From Kutzneria viridogrisea (GTDB taxonomy: Bacteria; Actinomycetota; Actinomycetes; Mycobacteriales; Pseudonocardiaceae), in the NCBI GenBank assembly GCA_014138725.1, contig JACJID010000009.1, forward strand, positions 124,001 through 188,000: 64,000 bases of DNA, given 5' to 3'. A program made the translations under genes and the position numbers. The notes under the pieces are model-generated. The model ran no database searches and was not told the DNA's origin. It worked only from the letters and a program-made list of their open reading frames with translations. Within the stretch, counting starts at the first letter, position 1. The number at the start of each line of letters is the position of its first letter. Shown here in pieces: positions 19,491 through 26,167 of the stretch.

Positions 19491-20629
19491 CGTCGGCCGC
19501 CGACGTAGCTGCGGCTCACCCTCGGCCGGTACATGCCGGTGACGATCTCGTAGTCGATCGTGCCGATCGTGTCGGCCCACTCGCGGGCCGTGGGCTCGCC
19601 TCGGTCGCCGGGGCCGAACAGCAGCACCTCGTCCCCGTCGGTGATCGGGTCGTCCCCGCAGTCCACCACGATCTGGTCCATGCAGACCCGGCCGACCACC
19701 GGCCTGCGGCGGCCGCCCAGCCAGACCTCCATCCGGCCCGACAGGGTGCGCGGGATGCCGTCGGCGTAACCGACCGGCACCAGCGCGAGCGTGGTCTCCG
19801 ACTCGGTGGTCCAGGTGTGGCCGTACGACACGGCCTCGCCCGCGGGTACGCGGCGGGCCAGCGAGACCGTGGAGCGGAAGCTCATGGCGGGGCGCAGTGT
19901 GGCCGAGCCGGGTACCGGGTTGAGGCCGTAGACCGCGATGCCCGGGCGGACCAGGTCGAAGTGCAGGTCGGGGCGGGTCAGCGTGGCCGCCGAGTTCGCG
20001 ATGTGCCGGATCGGGTTCAGACCGGCGTTGGCCGCCACCTTGTACGCATCGTCCAGCCGCGCCGCCTGGCGGTCCACGCTCGGGTGGCCGGGCTCGTCCG
20101 CGCAGGCCAGGTGCGACCAGACCCCGGCGACCTCCAGGCTGCCCTCGGCCTGGGCCGTGGCCGCCGCCTCCACCAGCGCGGACCACTCGGCGGGCTGGCA
20201 ACCGCTGCGGGTCAGCCCCGTGTCGATCTTGAGGTGCACCTTGGCCTCGACGCCCACCGCACGGGCGGCGGAGTTGACCGCCCACAGCTGGCGCAGCGAG
20301 GCAACCGACAGGTGGATGCCCGCGGCCACGGCCGGGCCGAAGTTGTCGTCCACCGTGTGCAGCCAGCAGAAGACCCTGGACTGGATGCCCGCCCCGCGCA
20401 GGGCCAGCGCCTCGTCCACCGAGGCCACGCCCAGCCAGGACGCGCCCGCGGCCAGTGCGGCGTTGCCCACGGCGAGCGCCCCGTGCCCGTAGGCGTCCGC
20501 CTTGATCACGGCCATCGTCTGGGCGCCGGTACGCGCGGCGAGCCGGGTCAACTGGTCGACGTTGTACCGGATGGCGTCCAGGTCCACTTGGACCTGAGCG
20601 CGCGGCAACGGATTGTGCTGGTCAGCCAT
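19487..20629 (-). CDS. alr: Alanine racemase
   Basis: A 380-residue PLP enzyme that makes D-Ala for peptidoglycan. The PLP lysine is Lys43 in VIKADAYGHGALAVG. The barrel continues with GVASVDEALALRGAG, KIDTGLTRSGC and RPGIAVYGLNP, and the C-terminal domain supplies the catalytic Tyr in AVSYGHTW and the substrate region VGRVCMDQIVVD. The ATG at 20629 (MADQHNPL) gives the usual length; an ATG four codons earlier is also possible. It leads the alr-hydrolase-tsaE operon. A perfect palindrome lies 55 bases upstream. Confidence 0.96.
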   Translation of the reverse strand: MADQHNPLPRAQVQVDLDAIRYNVDQLTRLAARTGAQTMAVIKADAYGHGALAVGNAALAAGASWLGVASVDEALALRGAGIQSRVFCWLHTVDDNFGPAVAAGIHLSVASLRQLWAVNSAARAVGVEAKVHLKIDTGLTRSGCQPAEWSALVEAAATAQAEGSLEVAGVWSHLACADEPGHPSVDRQAARLDDAYKVAANAGLNPIRHIANSAATLTRPDLHFDLVRPGIAVYGLNPVPGSATLRPAMSFRSTVSLARRVPAGEAVSYGHTWTTESETTLALVPVGYADGIPRTLSGRMEVWLGGRRRPVVGRVCMDQIVVDCGDDPITDGDEVLLFGPGDRGEPTAREWADTIGTIDYEIVTGMYRPRVSRSYVGGRR

Positions 20630-20683
20630 AACACCGTTCATGGTGGCACAGCCGTACCGCGGGCCGCTCGCCGCGGGAGCTGC

Positions 20684-20732
20684 CGTGAAGGTGGCTTTCA
20701 CTGCACTGAGCGCAGTGAAAGCCACCTTCACG
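20684..20732. repeat. Perfect 21-base-arm palindrome (GTGAAGGTGGCTTTCACTGC type)
   Basis: Arms 20684-20704 and 20712-20732 are exact reverse complements around a 7-base loop. It lies between the stop of the secreted-protein gene (20741) and the alr start. There is no poly-T tract. I recall similar GTGAAGGTGGCTTTCACTGC palindromes between genes of Pseudonocardiaceae, so it is likely a dispersed repeat that may also act as a terminator. Confidence 0.75.
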
Positions 20733-20740
20733 CCACCCGG

Positions 20741-21454
20741 TCAGGCCGGCCAGGACCAGTCGCTGGTGATGTGGGCGTGCCACTGGTCGGGACGGGTCTT
20801 GTCGATAAGGAATGCCATGCCGTGACCCCGGGCGATGTACTGGTCACGCTCCAGCACGAGGCCGAAGGGCTGGTCCTTGTCGTCGAACCACTGCTCGTGC
20901 TGGCGGATGCAGGTCTGGCCGGGGTGCCCGGGGGCCTCACAGGGTGCGGGCGGGTACCAGACCTGGTTGTGCTGGAAGTGCACGACGGCGCCGTTGGCGG
21001 GCACGGTGATGGTCCCGGTGGCCTGGAGGCAGTACGCGGTGCTGGGGATGGTCCAGCGCACGTAGTGCTGGCGGCCGCCGTTGGACGGGATGGGGCTCAG
21101 GTTGGCGCAGTTGGCGTCCCCGACGGACTCACTGGTGACCCGCTGCGGGTTGAACCCGTTGTCCGGGGCGTCGTAGCCGTCGAGCAGCACCCAGTCGCCG
21201 TCGCGCAGGAAGCGCTCGCCGTAGCTGGGCGGCCAGGACTTGGACTCGCCCCAGTAGATCCGCGACTCGGTGGGCGAGATGGGCTTCCACGCCCACTGGT
21301 ACAGGTTCACCCCGTCGGGGGTGAACTGCCCCGCGTGCTGGCTGAACATCATCGAGTAGGCGCCGTAGTCCTCGGCCGAGGTGACGGCGGAGGCGGGCAC
21401 GGGGCTCGCGGCGAGCAGCAGCGCGGCGAGCACCGGGACGAGCTTGCGGATCAC
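20741..21454 (-). CDS. Small secreted protein of unknown function
   Basis: A 237-residue exported protein. The signal peptide runs from IRKLVPVLAALLLAASPVP to a probable cleavage after ASA. The mature part is rich in Trp, Tyr and Gly (NLYQWAWKPISP, RIYWGESKSWPPSYGERF) and has four cysteines (in DANCANL, TAYCLQ, PAPCEAPGHPGQTCIRQ), enough for two disulfides. I do not recognise the family. The GTG start overlaps the nnrE/D stop (GTGA), so it is co-translated with a metabolite-repair gene, an odd pairing. Confidence 0.8.
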   Translation of the reverse strand: MIRKLVPVLAALLLAASPVPASAVTSAEDYGAYSMMFSQHAGQFTPDGVNLYQWAWKPISPTESRIYWGESKSWPPSYGERFLRDGDWVLLDGYDAPDNGFNPQRVTSESVGDANCANLSPIPSNGGRQHYVRWTIPSTAYCLQATGTITVPANGAVVHFQHNQVWYPPAPCEAPGHPGQTCIRQHEQWFDDKDQPFGLVLERDQYIARGHGMAFLIDKTRPDQWHAHITSDWSWPA

Positions 21455-22875
21455 GAGGCACGCACCGATCGGATGGCAGCGGGAATGGCGTCGACGATGT
21501 GCGAGGCGGGCGCGGGAGCCCCGTCGGCGGCGATCTCGGCGGCCAGTTCGTGCACGTGGGCGGCGCAGCCCGCGGCCAGCCACGGGTCCATGCCGCTGGC
21601 GAGCAGCGCGCCGATCAGCCCGGACAGCACGTCACCGGAACCGGCCGTCGCGGGCCACGCGGAGCGGGCCTGATTGACCAGCACCCGCCCGTCCGGGTCG
21701 GCGACCACGGTGCTGTTGCCCTTGAGCAGGACCACGGCGCCCAGTGCGCGCGCGGCCTGCCTGGTGGCCCCGATCCGGTCGGAACCGACCTCCCCGGCGA
21801 TCCGGGCGAACTCGCGGTCGTGCGGGGTCAGTACCACCGGCGTGTCCGGGTCGCGGGCGTCCCACAGCGCGGGGTCGGCGGCCAGCAGGGTGATCGCGTC
21901 GGCGTCCACGCACACGGGCACGCCCGCGCCGAGCACCTCGGCGACGACCCCGCGCCCTGCCTTGCCGGTGCCCAGTCCCGGCCCGACGACCCAGGACTGC
22001 ACGCGGCCCGCGTCGGTGACGGAGCCGGTGGCCACCGACTCGGGCCAGCGCGTGCGCACCACCTCGGCAGCGGTGCCCGCGTAGCGGACCAGGCCGCTGG
22101 TGGCGAGTACGGCGGCACCGGAAGCGAGCACGGCGGCACCGGGATAGGTTGCCGACCCGGCCGCCACCCCGGTGACGCCCTGGCTGTACTTGTCGTCGGT
22201 CGGACCGGGCACCGGCCACGCCCGCGCGACCTCGGCGCGGTCGAGCAGCACGGCGTCCGGCTCGCCCAGCTCGGCACCGAGCCCGATGTCCACCACGCGC
22301 ACCCAGCCGCTGGCGATGGCACCGGGCCCCACCACGTGCACCGGCTTGCGCCCGCCGAAGGTCACGGTGACCTCGGCGTGCACGGCGGGGCCCTCGATCG
22401 TGCCGGTGTCGGGATCGGCCCCGCTGGGCAGGTCCACGGCCACGATGGGCGCGCTCACCCGCTCGACCAGCGCGGCGGCGTCCGGGCGCAGCGGGCCGCG
22501 GGCGGACAGCCCGACGATGCCGTCCACGACCACGTCGGCCTCGACCAGCTCGGTGCCGACCCGGCCGCCCGCCCTGCGCAGCGCGGCGAGGCCCTCGGCG
22601 TGCGCCCGCTCGGGTGCGAGCAGCACGGCGGTCACCGCCACCCCGCGCCTGCGCAGGAAGGCACCGGCCCACAGCGCGTCACCGCCGTTGTTGCCCGCGC
22701 CGACCAGCAGGGCCACCCGTCGTCCGGCGACCCCGCCCGTGCGCTCGGCGAGCAGTGCGGCGACCTCACCGGCCACCGCGAAGGCCGCGGCCCGCATGAG
22801 CCTGCTCTCCGGCACGCGGGTGAACACCCGTTGCTCGGCGGCTCGCACCCGGTCGGTCGTCCACACGCCACGCAC
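21451..22875 (-). CDS. nnr: Bifunctional NAD(P)HX epimerase/dehydratase
   Basis: A 474-residue fusion that repairs hydrated NADH and NADPH. The N-terminal epimerase half (about 1-220) has LLVGAGNNGGDALWAGAFLR and VDGIVGLSARGPLRP and AVDLPSGADPDTG. The C-terminal ADP-dependent dehydratase half has VVGPGLGTG, CVDADAITLLA, VVLTPHDREFARIAG, VVLLKGNSTVVADP and the catalytic Asp in TAGSGDVLSGLIGALLA. It lies 11 bases after glmS on the same strand, starts with GTG and is coupled to the secreted-protein gene. Confidence 0.94.
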   Translation of the reverse strand: MRGVWTTDRVRAAEQRVFTRVPESRLMRAAAFAVAGEVAALLAERTGGVAGRRVALLVGAGNNGGDALWAGAFLRRRGVAVTAVLLAPERAHAEGLAALRRAGGRVGTELVEADVVVDGIVGLSARGPLRPDAAALVERVSAPIVAVDLPSGADPDTGTIEGPAVHAEVTVTFGGRKPVHVVGPGAIASGWVRVVDIGLGAELGEPDAVLLDRAEVARAWPVPGPTDDKYSQGVTGVAAGSATYPGAAVLASGAAVLATSGLVRYAGTAAEVVRTRWPESVATGSVTDAGRVQSWVVGPGLGTGKAGRGVVAEVLGAGVPVCVDADAITLLAADPALWDARDPDTPVVLTPHDREFARIAGEVGSDRIGATRQAARALGAVVLLKGNSTVVADPDGRVLVNQARSAWPATAGSGDVLSGLIGALLASGMDPWLAAGCAAHVHELAAEIAADGAPAPASHIVDAIPAAIRSVRAS

Positions 22876-22886
22876 AGCGCCTGCCT

Positions 22887-24749
22887 CTACTCGACGGTCA
22901 CGGACTTCGCGAGGTTACGGGGCTTGTCCACGTCGTAGCCGCGGCTGCGCGCGATCTCCGCGGCCAGCACCTGCAACGGCACGCTGGACACCAGCGGTTG
23001 CAGCAGCGTGGGCACGGCGGGCACCTCGATCAGGTGGTCCGCGAAGGGCTTGACCGTGTCGTCGCCCTCCTCGGCGATGACGATCGTGCGCGCGCCGCGG
23101 GCCTGGATCTCGTTGATGTTGGACAGCAGCTTGGCGTGCAGCACCGCGCGCCCCTTGGGCGAGGGCATCGCGATGACCACGGGCAGGCCCTGCTCGATCA
23201 GGGCGATCGGCCCGTGCTTGAGCTCGCCCGCGGCGAAGCCCTCGGCGTGCATGTAGGCCAGCTCCTTGAGCTTGAGCGCGCCCTCCAGCGCCACCGGGAA
23301 GCCCACGTGGCGGCCCAGGAACAGGATCGCCTTGGAGTCGGCCAGCTCGCGCGCCAGCTCGCGGACCTGCGGCACCACCCCGAGCGTGTGCCGCACGGCG
23401 TCGGGCATGGCCTCCAGCTCGTGGAACTCCCGCGCCACCTCGTCCGGGTACTTGGTGCCGCGGGCCTGGGCCAGGGCCAGCCCGACCAGGTAGTTGGCGG
23501 CGATCTGGGCGAGGAAGGTCTTGGTGGCCGCCACGCCGATCTCCGGCCCGGCGTGGGTGTAGAGCACGGCGTCGGACTCGCGCGGGATCTGCGCCCCGTT
23601 GGTGTTGCAGATGGCCAGCACGCGGGCCTTCTGCTCCCGGGCGTGCCGTACGGCCTCCAGCGTGTCGGCGGTCTCCCCGGACTGGGAGATCGCCACGACC
23701 AGGGTGTCGCGGTCCAGCACCGGGTCGCGGTAGCGGAACTCGCTGGCCAGCTCGCACTCCACGGGCAGCCGGGTCCAGTGCTCGATGGCGTACTTGGCGA
23801 CCAGCCCGGAGTGGAACGCGGTGCCGCAGGCCACCACGAAGACCTTGTCCACGTCACGCAGGTCCTGGTCGGCCAGCCGCTGCTCGTCCAGCACGATCCG
23901 GCCGTCCACGAAGTGCCCGCGCAGCGTGTTCGCCAGCGCCTCGGGCTGCTCCTCGATCTCCTTGAGCATGAAGTAGTCGTGGCCACCCTTCTCGGCGGCC
24001 GACAGGTCCCAGTTGACCTCGAACGCCTTGGTGGCGACCGGCTCGCCGAGGAAGTCGGTGACCTCGTAGCCCTCGCGGGTGATCACCACGCACTGGTCCT
24101 GCCCCAGCTCCACGGCGTTGCGGGTGAACTCGATGAACGCGGCCACGTCGGAGGCGAGGAAGGTCTCGCCCTCGCCGACGCCGACCACCAGCGGGGAGGA
24201 GCGCCGGGCGGCGACCACCTTGTCGGCCTGGTCGGCGTGGGTCACCACGAGGGTGAAGGCACCCTCCAGGCGGCGGCACACCAGCCGCACGCTGGCGGGC
24301 AGGTCACCGGCGGTGTCCCCGGCGGCGTAGGCGCGGGCGATCAGGTGCGCGGCGGTCTCGCTGTCGGTGTCGCTGGCCAGTTCGACGCCCTCGGCCTCCA
24401 GTTCGGCGCGCAGCAGGGCGAAGTTCTCGATGATGCCGTTGTGCACCACGGCCAGGCGGCCGGTGGCGTCGCGGTGCGGGTGCGAGTTGCGGTCGATCGG
24501 CGCACCGTGGGTGGCCCACCGGGTGTGCCCCATGCCGGTCGTGCCGGACACGTGGTCGCGGCCGACCTCGTCCAGCCTGGCCTCCAGGTTGGCCAGCCTG
24601 CCCGCCTTGCGCTCCACGGCCAGGCCGCCCGCGCCGTCGAGCACGGCGACACCCGCCGAGTCGTAGCCCCGGTACTCCAGTCGGCGCAGTCCTTCCAGGA
24701 CGACGTCCAGAGCGGGGCGATGTCCCACGTATCCCACGATTCCGCACAC
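22887..24749 (-). CDS. glmS: Glutamine-fructose-6-phosphate aminotransferase (isomerizing)
   Basis: A 620-residue enzyme that makes glucosamine-6-phosphate, the first step toward UDP-GlcNAc. After removal of the first residue the nucleophile Cys is exposed (start VCGIVGYVGHRPALDVVLEG). The glutaminase half has GMGHTRWATHGAP and HNGIIENF. Two SIS domains follow with CGTAFHSGLVAKYAIE, VVAISQSGETADTLEAV and FLGRHVGFPVALEGALKLKE, and the C-terminus ends KPRNLAKSVTVE. The start codon is GTG. No glmS ribozyme or leader structure is visible upstream. glmM, the next enzyme of the pathway, lies at 29622. Confidence 0.97.
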   Translation of the reverse strand: MCGIVGYVGHRPALDVVLEGLRRLEYRGYDSAGVAVLDGAGGLAVERKAGRLANLEARLDEVGRDHVSGTTGMGHTRWATHGAPIDRNSHPHRDATGRLAVVHNGIIENFALLRAELEAEGVELASDTDSETAAHLIARAYAAGDTAGDLPASVRLVCRRLEGAFTLVVTHADQADKVVAARRSSPLVVGVGEGETFLASDVAAFIEFTRNAVELGQDQCVVITREGYEVTDFLGEPVATKAFEVNWDLSAAEKGGHDYFMLKEIEEQPEALANTLRGHFVDGRIVLDEQRLADQDLRDVDKVFVVACGTAFHSGLVAKYAIEHWTRLPVECELASEFRYRDPVLDRDTLVVAISQSGETADTLEAVRHAREQKARVLAICNTNGAQIPRESDAVLYTHAGPEIGVAATKTFLAQIAANYLVGLALAQARGTKYPDEVAREFHELEAMPDAVRHTLGVVPQVRELARELADSKAILFLGRHVGFPVALEGALKLKELAYMHAEGFAAGELKHGPIALIEQGLPVVIAMPSPKGRAVLHAKLLSNINEIQARGARTIVIAEEGDDTVKPFADHLIEVPAVPTLLQPLVSSVPLQVLAAEIARSRGYDVDKPRNLAKSVTVE

Positions 24750-24909
24750 GGGAGTACAGACTAGCTAGACCACCGGGAGGTTGCCGACGCCCGCCCGGTC
24801 GCACGTCGGCGCAGGTCAGCACCGTGATCGCACCCGCTGTGGTGTAGACCAATTTGTGGGCGGGAGCCAGCGCGGCCCGACCGGCCGCGATCGACTACCG
24901 TCCACGGGT

Positions 24910-25743
24910 ATGTCGCGACGCATGGCCCTGACCGCCAAGCAGGCGTTCACCGAGCTCAGCAGGCCGGGGCCGGAGGGCGTGCGCCGCGGCGACCTCGCAC
25001 TGGTCGGGCTGCCCGGCAGCCTGTACACCCCGCGCGCGGGCCGCGGCAGGCCCGCGCTGGCCTTCGGCCACGGCTGGCTGCAACCGGCCAAGCGCTACAC
25101 CGGTCTGTACCGCCACCTCGCGTCCTGGGGCTTCGTGGTGGCCGCGCCGACCACACACACCGGCCCGCTGGCCTCACCCCGGCTGTTCGCCGCCGACCTG
25201 GGCACCGCGCTGGACGTCTGCGCCGGGGTGCGCCTGGGCGAGGGCGAGGTCACCGTGGACCGCGAACGGCTGGCGCTGGGCGGCCACTCGATCGGTGGCG
25301 GCTGCGCGGTGCTGACCGCCTCGCAGGACGAGCGGGTGCGCGCCGTGTTCACCCTGGCGGCTTCGGAGACCAGGCCCTCCGCACTGGATGCCGCGCGCCA
25401 CTGCGCGATGCCGGGGCTGCACCTGGCCGCCGAGGAGGACCTGATCGCGCCGCCGGTCGGGCACAGCGAGGCCATCGCGCAGAACTGGGCCGGTCCGGTG
25501 CAGTACCGCACGGTGTCCGGGGCCAACCACCTCGGCTTCACCGAGGGCAGGCACTGGAGCGAACTGCTGTTGCACGGCAAGGGCGCCGCCAGGACGCACG
25601 TGGTGGCCAGGGCGCTGATCACGGCGTTCCTGCTGCGCGTGCTCACCGACGAGCGCCGCTACGACGCGCTGCTGGACAACGACACCAAGCGGGCCGCCAT
25701 CGAGTACCGCCGCGGCCCGAACCAGGTCCGCAGCCACCTCTGA
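24910..25743 (+). CDS. Alpha/beta hydrolase, dienelactone/PAF-acetylhydrolase-like
   Basis: A 277-residue hydrolase. It shows the oxyanion loop AFGHGWLQPAKRY, the nucleophile elbow GGHSIGGGC with Ser127, an acidic residue in HLAAEEDLIAPP and a His in SGANHLGFTEG. The form resembles the chlorophyllase/PAF-acetylhydrolase group of small esterases. No signal peptide is visible, so it should be cytoplasmic. The ATG at 24910 or the in-frame ATG at 24922 could be used; neither has a good ribosome-binding site, so a near-leaderless transcript is possible. It is divergent from glmS and ends at a terminator that faces the type VII locus. Confidence 0.85.
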   Translation: MSRRMALTAKQAFTELSRPGPEGVRRGDLALVGLPGSLYTPRAGRGRPALAFGHGWLQPAKRYTGLYRHLASWGFVVAAPTTHTGPLASPRLFAADLGTALDVCAGVRLGEGEVTVDRERLALGGHSIGGGCAVLTASQDERVRAVFTLAASETRPSALDAARHCAMPGLHLAAEEDLIAPPVGHSEAIAQNWAGPVQYRTVSGANHLGFTEGRHWSELLLHGKGAARTHVVARALITAFLLRVLTDERRYDALLDNDTKRAAIEYRRGPNQVRSHL

Positions 25744-25749
25744 CCAGAC

Positions 25750-25775
25750 GGGCGGGCCGGAACACCGGCCCGCCC
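25750..25775. terminator. Bidirectional terminator
   Basis: Perfect 11-base arms GGGCGGGCCGG/CCGGCCCGCCC around the loop AACA, between the convergent stops at 25743 and 25781. Confidence 0.85.
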
Positions 25776-25780
25776 TGTGC

Positions 25781-26167
25781 TCACTGCATCCAGGTCTGGT
25801 TCGAGTAGTCCTCGTCCTCGTCCTCGGCGACCGGGCGGGCGTGCCGCCTGGGCGTCGGCTTGGGCGGCGGCGTGAACTCCGGCGCCACCGGGGCTGCGGG
25901 CCGCTGCGGGGCCTGGTACTCGTCCTCGGTGTCGAAGAAGGTGAAGCCCGCCTCGGGGCGCGGGTCCCGCGCGGGAACGGCGGTGCGCTTGCCCTCCCGC
26001 TTGGCCTTCGCCTCGGCGATCGCCTTGTCGACGACCTGCTGGTTCTGCTCCTTCGCCTCGGCGAGCTTGCGATCGCTCTCGGCGCGCTGCTGCTGCACCG
26101 TCGAGCGCAGCTTGGCCATCTTCTCGATGGCCTCGTCCGCGGCGGCGGTCGCCTCGTCCACGGTCAT
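25781..26167 (-). CDS. Type VII locus coiled-coil protein with acidic-aromatic tail
   Basis: A 128-residue protein of unknown function. Residues 1-65 are a charged helix likely to be a coiled coil (AADEAIEKMAKLRSTVQQQR, AEAKEQNQQVVDKAIAEAKA). A Pro-rich middle follows, and the end is DEDEDYSNQTWMQ. The ATG overlaps the stop of the giant WXG-type gene (ATGA), so it is co-translated as the third gene of that cassette. Its tail resembles that of the 33206-33619 product in the same locus. It may be a chaperone or co-secreted partner; this is inference. Confidence 0.75.
   Translation of the reverse strand: MTVDEATAAADEAIEKMAKLRSTVQQQRAESDRKLAEAKEQNQQVVDKAIAEAKAKREGKRTAVPARDPRPEAGFTFFDTEDEYQAPQRPAAPVAPEFTPPPKPTPRRHARPVAEDEDEDYSNQTWMQ

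Noticed and set aside
24750-24909. glmS ribozyme or riboswitch upstream of glmS
   Set aside because: No conserved ribozyme core or clear pseudoknot sequence is visible, and actinobacteria do not usually have it.
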